Notes: generated from the letters alone by a model not told the origin. Positions 14,079-25,100 are shown, counted from the stretch's first letter. The stretch: DNA of 33,904 bases from Anaeroplasmataceae bacterium (GCA_020025015.1 JAHHSV010000013.1:1-33904), one strand, 5' to 3'. Made by a program: numbers and translations.

Positions 14079-14969
14079 ATGGAAAATCCATATATTAATA
14101 GTCAGTTTTTTCAAAAGCTTGAAACTAGAGCTATAACTGCTAGAAAAAACCTTGAGGCTTTTTATTCGGGAAAGCATCAAACAAATAAATATGGTCAAAC
14201 TGTTGAATTTAGTGAGCATAAGGAATATGTGGTTGGTGATGACTTAAGAAAAATTGACTGGAATCTTTATAGTCGATTTAATCAATACTACATAAAGTAT
14301 TATAAGGATGAGCAGCAAATTCAAATTAACATATATTTAGATATTTCTAAGTCAATGACTGAGCTTAAAAGTAAGCGCGATTACGCTATTGCCCTAGCGG
14401 CGGGCTTGGGTTATTTAGGAATTATCAATATGGATAAAATTAAATTCTATTTTATTAAAAATAATAGACTAGAAAGCTCTGATTTAATGGTTGGTAAGGA
14501 AAAATTTTTTAAGGAAATAAAGAAAATAAATGATTTGACATTTGGTGGAGAAAGCTACATATCTGAGGCTATAATGAGCAAAAAAAGTAAAGAAAAAGGT
14601 CAAATGGCTATCATTATTTCAGATTTTTTAACAGCTAATGATTATAAAAGGGGAATAGATTATTTGGCCTATAATAAGCAACAAATTGTTATGCTTCAGC
14701 TTCTAGCAAAGGAAGAAATAAGCCCTAATTATATGGGTAGATATAATCTAATTGATAGTGAAGCTTTAGCCATAGAGGACATTAAAAATTTAAAGCTAAA
14801 AATTACCCAGGCTAATATTAAAGCCTATGATAAGGCACTTGCTGAAATTATAGAAGGTAATAAAAGCTATGCTAAAAGGAAGGGCTATGCCTATGCATTT
14901 GCTTCAACTGACTTAAAGCTAGAAAGGCTAATTTTTAGTGAATTAATGATGATAGGGGTGGTTGAATGA
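14079..14969 (+). CDS. DUF58-domain protein, Bat-operon type
   Basis: The 296-residue soluble protein has the DUF58 core, with EFSEHKEYVVGDDLRKIDWNLYSR at about 44-67. It continues into a VWA-like fold whose first loop reads DISKSMTEL, an incomplete MIDAS (DxSxS present). Proteins of this family are standard partners of MoxR ATPases. A fairly weak GTGGTGAT precedes the ATG. The stop TGA overlaps the next start as ATGA, a 4-nt overlap that implies translational coupling. There are no membrane segments, so it is probably cytoplasmic and linked to the membrane through the neighbouring proteins. Confidence 0.9.
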   Translation: MENPYINSQFFQKLETRAITARKNLEAFYSGKHQTNKYGQTVEFSEHKEYVVGDDLRKIDWNLYSRFNQYYIKYYKDEQQIQINIYLDISKSMTELKSKRDYAIALAAGLGYLGIINMDKIKFYFIKNNRLESSDLMVGKEKFFKEIKKINDLTFGGESYISEAIMSKKSKEKGQMAIIISDFLTANDYKRGIDYLAYNKQQIVMLQLLAKEEISPNYMGRYNLIDSEALAIEDIKNLKLKITQANIKAYDKALAEIIEGNKSYAKRKGYAYAFASTDLKLERLIFSELMMIGVVE

Positions 14970-16795
14970 GATTTTTAACACCACTAGGCTTCATCGCCTT
15001 AATTTCTATAATTATTTTATTGCTAATCCATTTAATTAAGCCAACCTATAAGTCTAAGGTAATTACCTCAACCTATATTTGGCAGGAAAGCTTAAAATAT
15101 AAGAAAACGCCTAAGCATGATAATAAAATCAAGAGTATTTTAATTCTTGCTAATCAAATATTAATTTGCTTATTAATAACCTTGATTCTAGCAACAACAG
15201 TTTTAAATTTGCAGGGAATTGATAATAGTAATCAAAGCATTTTTGTCCTAGATGCTTCAGCATCAATGAATTATGGTAGTGATGCTACGCGCTTTAATAG
15301 AGCGAAGGAATTACTTAAAAATAAAGCCTTAGAATCGCTTAATGCTAATAAGCCAGTTAGTATTATTAAATTAAGTAAGAAGGCTACAGTTATTGCTAAT
15401 AAGGAGCGTAATATTGATACAATTTCTGAAATTTTAGCTAAGACTCTTCCAACCTATGAGGAAGATAGCATAGAGGAGGCAGTTAAGCTTCTTAATGTGA
15501 CGCTAAAGGCTAATCCTAATAGTGAGGTTTCTTTATTTACGGATAAAAATTTCACTAATGAGGGTGAAATAAAGGTTTATAATGTAGCCTTAGAAAATGA
15601 GAATAATTATGCTATTTTAGATGCTAAAGGAATGCTTGTTGATAATTATTATGAATTTATAGTTGATGTAGCCTCATATGGCGAGGATAGCTTTTTAACG
15701 GTTATCCTAGATGTAAATGGCATTAATGAATCTACTGAGAGTAAACAAATTAAAATGCGAGTTAATGCTAAAAAGGATAGGCCGACTAGGCTTAAATTTA
15801 CTAACACAGAAATTTATGAATTTACCAGTGCTAGCATTAAGATTTTAGAAGCTGATGGCTTACCTATTGATAATAGCTATTACATTCCTAATAGTAAGAA
15901 GGATGAGATTAAAATTCAGTATTGTAGTAAAAAACCAAATAACTTTTTTGTTGGTGCCTTAGAGGCTGTTGGCAACACTCATAGTGATTTCTTTGATGTT
16001 AGTGTTGATACGGTAACAGAGCTAGAAAAGGCCGAAAATAAGGGCTATGATTTATATATTTATGAGCATATGGATCTAAGAAGCTTACCTAGTGATGGAG
16101 CAGTTATGCTTGTTAATCCGGAAACTCTTCCTAGTGATAGTGGAATAAAAATATATGAAACAAAGTCAGGTAATTTTACTTTTACAAAGGCTGAAGAAAG
16201 TAAGCTTACTGATAATTTAGATATTAGTAAAATTGAAGCAATTGAATATAAAAGATTAATGTTAAATGAGGGGAAGGCTTTAATTAAACATTTAGATGAT
16301 GTAATTTTAGCCTTAAATGAGTCTAAAAGATTGGTTGTTTTAGGCTTAAATTTAAATAAATCTAATTTACCATTATTATTAGATTTTCCTCTATTTATCA
16401 ATAACTTTTTTGAAAATTACATTGTACCTATAACCTTAAAGAAAACCTATAATGCAGGTGAAGAAATTAGCTTTAATTCACGAGGTAAGGCTTTATCAAT
16501 TAAAATAGATGGTAAGCCAACGAGAATTGAATTTCCTAAGACTCTTAGTATAGCTAAACCAGGTATTTATGAGGTTAATGAAACCTTATATAGTAATAAG
16601 CGTAATACTAAGAAATTATTTATTAAAATTAGTGCTACTGAAAGTAGCTTTAATCCCTTAGTTAAAAATAGTGATACTAGTATGAAGCTAGTTAGAGATA
16701 GGAGTAATGGCTATGATATTTATTTATATTTAGGCCTAGCCTTATTCTCGTTATTACTGCTTGATAGGCTTTTAAAGCAAAGTAAGAAGATGTAA
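14966..16795 (+). CDS. BatA-like membrane VWA protein
   Basis: The N-terminal 80 residues match the BatA/aerotolerance N-terminal domain: a first membrane helix (LGFIALISIIILLLIHLI), the STYIWQESLKYK segment and a second helix (ILILANQILICLLITLILATTVL). A VWA domain follows from about residue 92 with the MIDAS motif DASASMNYG. The middle, about 240-560, is likely extracytoplasmic with beta-sandwich character. A last membrane helix (YLYLGLALFSLLLLDRLL) lies at about 586-604. The 609-residue protein overlaps DUF58 by 4 nt and is 12 nt before the second VWA gene. It is probably a membrane-bound partner of the MoxR ATPase. Confidence 0.88.
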   Translation: MRFLTPLGFIALISIIILLLIHLIKPTYKSKVITSTYIWQESLKYKKTPKHDNKIKSILILANQILICLLITLILATTVLNLQGIDNSNQSIFVLDASASMNYGSDATRFNRAKELLKNKALESLNANKPVSIIKLSKKATVIANKERNIDTISEILAKTLPTYEEDSIEEAVKLLNVTLKANPNSEVSLFTDKNFTNEGEIKVYNVALENENNYAILDAKGMLVDNYYEFIVDVASYGEDSFLTVILDVNGINESTESKQIKMRVNAKKDRPTRLKFTNTEIYEFTSASIKILEADGLPIDNSYYIPNSKKDEIKIQYCSKKPNNFFVGALEAVGNTHSDFFDVSVDTVTELEKAENKGYDLYIYEHMDLRSLPSDGAVMLVNPETLPSDSGIKIYETKSGNFTFTKAEESKLTDNLDISKIEAIEYKRLMLNEGKALIKHLDDVILALNESKRLVVLGLNLNKSNLPLLLDFPLFINNFFENYIVPITLKKTYNAGEEISFNSRGKALSIKIDGKPTRIEFPKTLSIAKPGIYEVNETLYSNKRNTKKLFIKISATESSFNPLVKNSDTSMKLVRDRSNGYDIYLYLGLALFSLLLLDRLLKQSKKM

Positions 16796-16807
16796 AGGAG
16801 ATATATT

Positions 16808-19465
16808 ATGATAAGATTTAATATTGAAAATCCCTTATGGCTATTACTTTTAATCCCAGCCTTTCTAGTAGCGTTTATTACCTTTTTTATGGTTAATAAA
16901 CGATTTAGATATGATGCTACAAGAATAGTATCCTTGATATTATATTTGCTTGGTTCAATTATATTGGTTTTAGTTATAAGTGGATTTACCATGGGTATAA
17001 CTAAGGAAAATAAAGAAAATGAGGTTTTATTATTAGTTGATAAATCCTATAGTGATAAAGATTCTAAGGAGTCAAGAGATAGCTTTGTTAGAAAAGCGAT
17101 TGATAATAAGCCGGCTAATGTTAAGCTAGGAATCGTTACCTTTGGTTATGATTTAGCTTATCTTCTTGAATTAACAAACGATAAAACTGGGGCTTATGAT
17201 AAATATTTAAAGGCTCAACCATTAGATGATTCAGCAACGAATTTAGAAAAGGCCTTAGATTATAGTGGTAATCTATTTAAAAATAAAAAAACTGCTAAAA
17301 TAATTATCGTTAGTGATTTAATTGAAACTGATGGTAGTGCCTTAAATAAGATTCAAAGCCTAACCTTGGATGGTATTGCTGTCGATTATTATGAATTAGA
17401 GGCTAATGGGGCTAGTAATGAAATTTTAATTACAGATTTGCAATTACCAAACCGAGCTATTGAGATAAATGAAGAGATAGAATTTACGCTTAAGCTTGAA
17501 AGCAGTGTAAAAACCGATGCGATTATAAAAATATATGATAATGATTTAGAAATTAAAGCAACTAGTCAGGCCTTTATGCCAGGTAAAAATCAGTTTAGAT
17601 TTAGACATAGCTTTACTGATACTGGCTTACATAAATTAAAGGCTGTAATTGAGCCTTTAAATGATACTAATTTAAATAATAATAGCTATACAAGCTTTAT
17701 TAATCTTGAAAAGATTGAAAATGTTTTGATCCTAGAAAGAGCTAAAGAATCAAGTGAGCTAGTTAAGATTTTAAAGGATAGTAAGCTAAGTGAGGTAATT
17801 GATGTTAAAAAGATTAAGGATAAGGGTATATCCCTAGATACCTTAAGAAGCTATAATCAGGTAATACTAAATAATATTAGCAATGCCGATATGCCAGCAG
17901 GCTTTATCGATATTTTACATGAATATGTTTATGATTATGGTGGTGGCGTTTTAACTGTTGCTGGTAGTAAGCTTATTGATGGAGTTAAGAAGAACAATAC
18001 CTATGATAAGGAAGATATGGAAGGTACGCTTTATGAGGAGATGCTTCCGGTAATTTCAGAACGCTACACTCCTCCGGTTGGCGTTATGATTGTTATTGAT
18101 GCTTCTGGTAGTATGTCAAATACTGTACCTGGTGGTAAAACCCGAATGGACGAGGCTAAATATGCAGCTAAGAGGGCCTTAAGTGCCTTAGATTCACGAG
18201 ATTATCTAGGAATTATTTCCTTTACGGAAGCGCCAAAGCTTATTTTAAAGCCTACAGCAGTAGCCAAAAAAGCTACAATTGAATCGAAGATTAATACCTT
18301 AGAATCTGTGATGGCGGGAACTGTTTATTCAGGAGCCTTAGATTTAGCTGGTCTTGAATTACGTGCTTTAGAGGGAGTTAATAAGAAGCATATTATTTTA
18401 ATTTCTGATGGTGAGCCTTCTGCTTCAGATGGCGAATATTTAAATAAAACAACAGCCAATTTAGCGGCTTCAGTTACAACCTCATGTATTTCATTTAGAG
18501 ATAATGTTGCGGTTATGGATAAGATTGCTAAGGCTGGTAATGGCCGCTTTTATTCGGCAACTAATGGTAAAGAATTAGAAAGGCTATTAAAAGAAGAGCT
18601 TGCATCAGAGGAAATTAGAGAATTTGAGCAAAGAGAATATAAGCCTGCCGTAGGAAAATCATCGCAGGTATTTAATAATGTCAATCTAGAGCTTCTTCCT
18701 AATTTAGAGGGCTTTTATGGCACTAAGCTAAAGAGTGAAGCAACAAGCTATATTGTTGGTGAGTTTGGTCAGCCTATCTATGCTGCCTGGGCTTATGGTA
18801 ATGGTAAGGTTGGCAGCTTGATGGTTGATTTAAACAAGGAGTTTTCCAATAAGCTTATAGAATCTAATGAAGGTAGAAAGCTTATTTTAAATATTGTTAA
18901 AAGTGTTTTTCCTAGTAAAAGCATAATCAAGGAGGATATTGATTTACACTTAACTAGAGAAAACTATAGTTTGAAAATAGATTTAACAACAGCTCTTAAG
19001 GAAAATGAAAGCCTAGTCTTAAGGGTTACCCTTTTAGGGAAGGCTACAAATGAAGTTATTTTGGAAAAGGAAATTACAAATTTAAGCCTATCAAATCTAG
19101 CCTATTTAAAGGAAGAAGGAGTTTATCTGGTTGAGGCCTATAAGTATAACCAAGATAAGACAATAAGTAGAACTATAAAATATGTTCCTTTTTCCTATTC
19201 TGAGGAATATAATCCTTTTATTGATAGTGCAAAGCATACGGAATTTATAAAAAATTTAGATTCTATAATTAATGGTAGTAGGCTTGATTTAAATAGTGAT
19301 TGTTATCAAGGATTAAATATGAGCTATTATCATGAATTTGATTTTAAGTATCTATTTATTTCTTTCACGCTAATTTGCTTTTTAGTAGATACGTTTATTT
19401 TGAAGTTTAAAATCAAGTGGCCTCATGAAATTTATAAAAGCTATAAGGAAAGGAAGATGAAGTAA
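16808..19465 (+). CDS. Large membrane VWA protein with GATase-like region
   Basis: Two N-terminal membrane helices (about 10-30 and 40-62) are followed by an incomplete VWA-like segment (VLLLVDKSYSD). A CARDB-like beta domain spans about 215-300. A glutamine-amidotransferase-like region at about 305-400 reads QVILNNISNADMPAGFIDILHEYV and GGGVLTVAGS. A full VWA domain from about 424 carries a complete MIDAS, DASGSMSN, with later conserved threonine and ISDGEP. A C-terminal membrane helix (YLFISFTLICFLVDTFIL) lies near 840-865. AAAGGAG precedes ATG 16808. The architecture resembles Bat-type and YegL/GATase-VWA fusion proteins. The stop overlaps the LRR lipoprotein start as TAATG, tying the VWA machine to the LRR gene. 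Confidence 0.85.
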   Translation: MIRFNIENPLWLLLLIPAFLVAFITFFMVNKRFRYDATRIVSLILYLLGSIILVLVISGFTMGITKENKENEVLLLVDKSYSDKDSKESRDSFVRKAIDNKPANVKLGIVTFGYDLAYLLELTNDKTGAYDKYLKAQPLDDSATNLEKALDYSGNLFKNKKTAKIIIVSDLIETDGSALNKIQSLTLDGIAVDYYELEANGASNEILITDLQLPNRAIEINEEIEFTLKLESSVKTDAIIKIYDNDLEIKATSQAFMPGKNQFRFRHSFTDTGLHKLKAVIEPLNDTNLNNNSYTSFINLEKIENVLILERAKESSELVKILKDSKLSEVIDVKKIKDKGISLDTLRSYNQVILNNISNADMPAGFIDILHEYVYDYGGGVLTVAGSKLIDGVKKNNTYDKEDMEGTLYEEMLPVISERYTPPVGVMIVIDASGSMSNTVPGGKTRMDEAKYAAKRALSALDSRDYLGIISFTEAPKLILKPTAVAKKATIESKINTLESVMAGTVYSGALDLAGLELRALEGVNKKHIILISDGEPSASDGEYLNKTTANLAASVTTSCISFRDNVAVMDKIAKAGNGRFYSATNGKELERLLKEELASEEIREFEQREYKPAVGKSSQVFNNVNLELLPNLEGFYGTKLKSEATSYIVGEFGQPIYAAWAYGNGKVGSLMVDLNKEFSNKLIESNEGRKLILNIVKSVFPSKSIIKEDIDLHLTRENYSLKIDLTTALKENESLVLRVTLLGKATNEVILEKEITNLSLSNLAYLKEEGVYLVEAYKYNQDKTISRTIKYVPFSYSEEYNPFIDSAKHTEFIKNLDSIINGSRLDLNSDCYQGLNMSYYHEFDFKYLFISFTLICFLVDTFILKFKIKWPHEIYKSYKERKMK

Positions 19466-22074
19466 TGAAAAGTAAAATCAAAATATTTTTTGTAGTTCTA
19501 ATTTTATTCTTTCTTTCTGGCTGTAATAAAGAGCTTTTAAGCCCTACTAATTTAGCAATTGACCATATTAATAATGCTATTACCTGGGATGAGGTAGAAG
19601 GTGCTCAAAAATACATAGTGAGTGCTAATGATAGCCTTTATGAGGCTAAGCAAAATACCTTTTCCTTAAATAATCTTGAAGTAAAAAGCTATGAAATAAA
19701 GGTTAAGGCTATTAAAAATAAAGAAGAATCTGGCTGGTCAGATATTCTTACGGTTGATTTAACTAATCTAACGGGCTTGAGTCTTAAAAAGCTTCCTGGT
19801 ATGGATGAATATGAGGTTATAGGAATTGGGGGCATTAGAAGCAAGGATTTAGTAATTCCTGATAATTATAATGGCCTACCTGTAACAAGAATTGCTGAGG
19901 GAGCTTTTGCCAATTATACCTTAATTGAAACTGTACGCTTAGGAAAAAATATTAAGGTAATTGGTAGGGATGCCTTTAAAAATTTACCAATGCTTACAAG
20001 CCTTTGGCTAAATGAAGGCTTAGAAAAAATTTCCTATGGTGCCTTTCAAGGAGCTTTATCATTAAAGGAATTAAAGCTACCAGCCAGCCTAAAAGAAATT
20101 GGTGACTATGCTTTTTCCTATAATAAGAGTATAGAAAATGTGGCTGTTCCGAGTGGAATTAAAACTATTAATAAGAAGGCTTTTTATGAGGCTTCTAAGC
20201 TAAGGGAGGTTACCTTACCGGAAAATCTTACGGATATTTTAGATAGTGCCTTTGCTAGATGTCTTAGCTTAGAAAAAATAAATTTACCGGTTTCCTTAAA
20301 ATATATTGGTGAGTCAGCCTTTTATGAGACGAGTAAGCTTAAGGAAATAACTATTCCTAGTAAGGTTAAAAGAATTGAAAAATACGCCTTTGAAAGAACC
20401 GGCTTAACAAAGCTTCAGGTTTCAGAGGGAGTGTTAGAAATTGGGGCGAATGCCTTTTATGAGGCAAGGAATTTAGAGGTAGTTAGCTTACCTACTACCT
20501 TAACTAGAATTGAAGATTTTGCTTTTAGTGAAACTAAGCTTTTAAAGGAAGCAACAGCGGATTTATATGCTGGTAATTGGCTATTAAAGGTTAGCTCTAA
20601 TAAGGAAATTATTGTTAAGGATGGCACGATTGGTATAGCAGCCTCAGTAATTAGAGATGATAATTTAATAACAAGCGTTATGTTACCTAAAAGCCTTAAA
20701 TATATTGGTGATTATAATTTCTTTAAGCTTGAAAGCATAAATACCGTTAACCTTGAAAATACAGCCTTAGTTGAAATAGGAGAGGGTAGCTTTAATGATG
20801 TTAAGTCATTAAGAATTGATAAATTACCGGGTAGCCTTAAAAGCGTTGGCAGATATGCCTTTTATAATACCGAAAATACAATTTTAGCTAAGGATTATAT
20901 AATTATTGATAATTGGTTAATTGGGCATAAGATGCAGGCTATTGAGAATTTATTAATTCCTGATAATATTATTGGAATAAGTGATTATGCCTTTAATGGT
21001 TTTACTAATGTTAAAAATATTAACTTTAATAACGTCCTAAAATATATTGGTGTATCTGCCTTTAATGGCTTAAAAAAGGTAAATTCTTTAGATATCCCTG
21101 ATAGCGTTATTGCTATCGATAGGTATGCATTTAGTAATATGATAAATTTACTAGGGGTTAAATTACCAAAGGGCTTAGTTAGTATTTCGCAATCCTTATT
21201 TTATGGTGATTTAAAGCTTGAGAAAATAGTTTTTCCAACGGAATTAGAAGAAATTGGTGATTATGCCTTTTATGAAAACAATTTTAAGGAATTAGCTTTA
21301 CCTTCTAAGCTTAAGAAAATTGGTAAGGCTGCCTTCTATCAAAATGTTCAACTAAGAGAGATTAAGCTTAATGAGGGCTTAGAGCTAATTGGCCCTTATG
21401 CCTTTAGTAAAGCTCTTAAGCTAGAAAGCCTAACTATTCCTAGTACGGTTTTAAAAATATCTGAATATGCGTTTTATAGTGCTAAGGAATTGAAGGAGTT
21501 AAATTTAGGTAGGGTAGTAGAGGTTGCTGATTATGCCTTTTATGATACTAATAAGCTTGCAAGCATTAATTTTGGTGAGGATTTAAAGAAAATTGGAGCT
21601 TATGCCTTTAGTAATAATGAGGTAATAGAGGTTTTGGTTTTACCAAGGCGATTAGAAAAAATTGGCGCCTTTGCTTTTTCAGGATTTAAGAGGCTTAATC
21701 AGGTTTATATAAAAAAGAATATTGAGTCAATAGGAAGCTGTGCCTTTGAATATAATGATGGTTTAACCTTCTATATGGAAGAATATAAGGAAAGCTTAAA
21801 TAAAGCCTTCTGGAATTCTAGATATAGACCGCTTGTTTATGGTGGTATATTTTCTAGTGATGGTAGCTACATAGAAGCATTAAATTTAACTAGAAAAATT
21901 GATAACCTAAATAAATATGTAACTATTACAGATCCTGAGAGACAAGGCTATAAATTCTTAGGCTGGTCAACAAGAAAGGATGGTGAGGTAGAGTTTACGA
22001 GCGAAAAATTAAGCGAAATTGCTTTAAATCAAATTATTTTCCCAATTTGGGAAAAAATTTTAATCGAGGGTTAG
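19465..22074 (+). CDS. BspA-like LRR lipoprotein with Fn3 and InlB repeats
   Basis: A lipoprotein signal peptide ends in LSGC with the lipidated Cys20. A fibronectin type III-like domain follows at about 27-103 (ITWDEVEGAQKYIVSA ... YEIKVKAIKN). Residues about 120-805 are BspA-like LRR_5 repeats of about 23 residues, with the repeating pattern L.e..lPssl..Ig.yAF. The end, about 815-865, is an InlB B-repeat-like unit (QGYKFLGWSTRKDG). The 869-residue product should be anchored on the outer face of the membrane. BspA-like repeats in other bacteria bind host or bacterial proteins. Here the start overlaps the end of the VWA gene, so it belongs to that operon. Two perfect palindromes lie at its 3' end (22037-22085). 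Confidence 0.9.
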   Translation: MKSKIKIFFVVLILFFLSGCNKELLSPTNLAIDHINNAITWDEVEGAQKYIVSANDSLYEAKQNTFSLNNLEVKSYEIKVKAIKNKEESGWSDILTVDLTNLTGLSLKKLPGMDEYEVIGIGGIRSKDLVIPDNYNGLPVTRIAEGAFANYTLIETVRLGKNIKVIGRDAFKNLPMLTSLWLNEGLEKISYGAFQGALSLKELKLPASLKEIGDYAFSYNKSIENVAVPSGIKTINKKAFYEASKLREVTLPENLTDILDSAFARCLSLEKINLPVSLKYIGESAFYETSKLKEITIPSKVKRIEKYAFERTGLTKLQVSEGVLEIGANAFYEARNLEVVSLPTTLTRIEDFAFSETKLLKEATADLYAGNWLLKVSSNKEIIVKDGTIGIAASVIRDDNLITSVMLPKSLKYIGDYNFFKLESINTVNLENTALVEIGEGSFNDVKSLRIDKLPGSLKSVGRYAFYNTENTILAKDYIIIDNWLIGHKMQAIENLLIPDNIIGISDYAFNGFTNVKNINFNNVLKYIGVSAFNGLKKVNSLDIPDSVIAIDRYAFSNMINLLGVKLPKGLVSISQSLFYGDLKLEKIVFPTELEEIGDYAFYENNFKELALPSKLKKIGKAAFYQNVQLREIKLNEGLELIGPYAFSKALKLESLTIPSTVLKISEYAFYSAKELKELNLGRVVEVADYAFYDTNKLASINFGEDLKKIGAYAFSNNEVIEVLVLPRRLEKIGAFAFSGFKRLNQVYIKKNIESIGSCAFEYNDGLTFYMEEYKESLNKAFWNSRYRPLVYGGIFSSDGSYIEALNLTRKIDNLNKYVTITDPERQGYKFLGWSTRKDGEVEFTSEKLSEIALNQIIFPIWEKILIEG

Positions 22075-22085
22075 TCTAGACTAAC
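22070..22085. promoter_or_regulatory. Perfect palindrome GTTAG-N6-CTAAC, copy 3
   Basis: GTTAGTCTAGACTAAC is a perfect 16-nt palindrome that includes the stop codon of the first LRR gene (22072-22074). It lies eight bases before the AAAGGAAA ribosome site of the second LRR gene. The half-sites and spacing are the same as in copies 1 and 2. Confidence 0.65.
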
Positions 22086-22106
22086 TGCAATAGAAAGGAA
22101 AATGAA

Positions 22107-25100
22107 ATGAAAAAGAAACAATTAATTGGCTTATTATTGGCCGGAGCAATTGCTCCATTTATGTTGGCATCCTGCAACAATAATCAAGGTGGTACGGATG
22201 GAGGTACACCAACTCCACCAATCGTTAATCCTCCTGTTGATCCTGTAGTAAAGGAAAACAAGTTAACCTTACTTGAGGATGAAAACTTTAACTTAACACA
22301 AAAGGAGCTAGTAGTAAATGAAGGAGAAACCTTTAAATTAGAGGTTCCTAATTTAGAAGGTATGTATGAATTCCATGGTTGGTTTACAAACGAAGGAATT
22401 CAAATTACTGATGAAACTGGTAAATCTATTGAAGCCTGGGATGGATCTTTAGGTGACATTAGCTTAAAGGCTAGATACTACGCTAGATTTACCTATGAGG
22501 AAAGAGAGGATGGCTATCTTGTAGCTGGTAATGAAAATACAATGGAGCTAGTAGATGTTGTAATTCCAGAAAGCTATAAGGGAAAGCCTGTAGTTGAAAT
22601 TGGGGATTTTGCCAACCATCTTTTAGTTAAGACTGTTAGCCTTCCTAATTCAATTAAGGTAATTAATGAAACCAGCTTTAATGAATCTCCAGTTTTAAAA
22701 GCATTTGAGGTTTATGAGGCTAATGGAGTAAAAAAACCAAGCTTTATATCTAAGGATGGCGTTATTTATAGTGCTGATGAAAGCACATTGGTTAAGTATC
22801 CAATCGCTAAGGATGCTGTTAAATTTGATGTACCAAAAACAGTAACTAAGCTTGAGGCTTACTCATTCTATGGAGTAGTTGTTGACTATAAGCCTGTAGG
22901 AGCATTAAAAGAGGTTACGCTTCCAGCTACTATTGAGGTTGTTGGTAGCCATGCCTTCTATGATAGAGGAGGCTTAGAAAAGGTAAGCTTTGCTAGTGCT
23001 TCAAAGACTAAGCTAGAAATTGGCGCTTATGCTTTTGCTAGGGTTGGGTTAAAGAATTTTGCTATTCCTAAGAATACAGTTTCTATTGGTGAAGGAGCCT
23101 TTGCTGGTGAATTAAGTGGTGCTAAGGTAAGCTTTGTTGAAAATTTAGTTCTACCTGAGGGTTTAACCTCAATAGGAGCTAATGCCTTTGCCTTAAATAA
23201 AAGCTTAAAAAGCTTAACCTTACCTTCAACTATTGAGTTTATCGGTCAAGCAGCCTTTAAGGGTGCTGGTATCACAGAATTACATTTACCTAAGACTGCT
23301 AAATTAGAAAAGCTTTCAGCTGAGGTATTCTCAACAACTAACTTTACAACAATTGAAATTCCCTCATATATTAAGATTATTGATGATATGGCTTTTGAAA
23401 AGTCTGATTTAGTAGAGGTTAATATTTTACCTGGCGTTATGTCTATTGGCCATAGAGCATTTGGCTCAAGTGATGCATTAACGAAAATAACTTTACCTAA
23501 TACTGTTGGTAGTGTTATGGCAGACTGGATTGAGAATTGTCCTAATTTAACTGCCTCAGGTCTTGTAATTCCAAGTGATTCTCAGGTATTTGAGGTTCTA
23601 GATGGTGTAATTTATAATAAGGGTAAAACGGAAATTTATTTATATCCAAGCGACAAGCAGGATCAAACCTATGTAATGCCTAATACTGTTGAAAGAATTC
23701 CTGCTTACCTATTTAAGGAGCATGAATTTATTAAGAATGTTACCCTATCTGGAAGCCTAAAGGAAATTCCAGCCTATGCTTTCTATGGTGCTAATATTGA
23801 TTCAATTACCATTCCTGCTAGTGTTACAAGAATTGATGAAAGTGCCTTTGGTTCATTTAGAGGCGCTGGAGTTAAGAATGTTACCTTTGCGGCTAATTCA
23901 AGCTTAATGGTTATTGGAAAACGTGCCTTTGATCACACCAATATAACTAAGCTAGATTTACCAGAGGGCTTAGAGGTAATCGAGGATGGGGCGTTTACTT
24001 CTTCAAAATTAGTAACAATTAATATTCCAAGCACAGTAACCTCAATTAATAGTATGGCCTTTGGTGGTGTGTCAGCCAAGGTTAAAGAGATTAATGTTAG
24101 TGCTAACAATAAGAATTATCAATCAGTTGACGGTGTATTATACACTAAGGATATGACAAACTTAGTTTGCTATCCTGTTGCTAAAACAGCTAAGGAAATA
24201 GTCTTACCTGATACAGTTGTAGAAATATCTGATCGTGCCTTAAGTAGAACAAAGGCTACTAAGGTAAGTGGTAAAAATGTTAAGAAGCTAGGCTATGATG
24301 CCTTCTATAACTCTAAGGTTGTAACTATCGATTTCCCTAATTTAGAGGATGTAGGTGAAAGAGCCTTTGGTTATTGTAGTAATCTTGCAACTATTGATTT
24401 AGCTAAGGTATTAAAGCTTGGTATTAATGCCTTTAGTGGTTGTTCAAGCTTAACTTCAATCAAGTTAAACAATGCTTTAGAGCTTATTCCTGAGAGCGCT
24501 TTTGCTAAAACAGGAATTACAAGCATTGTAATTCCTGGTAGTGTTAAGCAAATTGATGCCTTTGCCTTCCAAGATTCTATGCTAAAGGAAGTTGTAATTG
24601 AAGAAGGCTTATTAACACTTGGTGAGGGTGCATTCCAATATAATATGGAATTAGAATCTATTAAATTACCTAATAGCCTAAGAAGTATTGGCGCAAATGC
24701 CTTTGATGGCTTTAAGACTGATTATAGTGGCAATAGAAGTGGATTACCTAAATTAAAAACTATAAATATTCCTAGTGGGGTTAAATTTATCGGTAATAAT
24801 GTATTCTTAGGTAGTGTTTTAGAAACTATTACAGTTGCTAAGGATAATCGTTGGTTTACTATGAATGAAGAAAATAATTTATTATTATCTAAGGATATGA
24901 CTAAATTATTATATGTAGTAGTTAAACTAGGCTTAACTGAATTAGTTGTACCAGAGGGTGTTTTAGAAATATCAGATAATTTATTTAATAATTTAACTGA
25001 GCTAGTTAAGATTACCTTCCCAGCAAGCTTAGAAAGTGTTGGCAATTCATTATTTATTGGCTCTAATGCTTTAACTAAAATTGAGGTTAGTGCTAATAAT

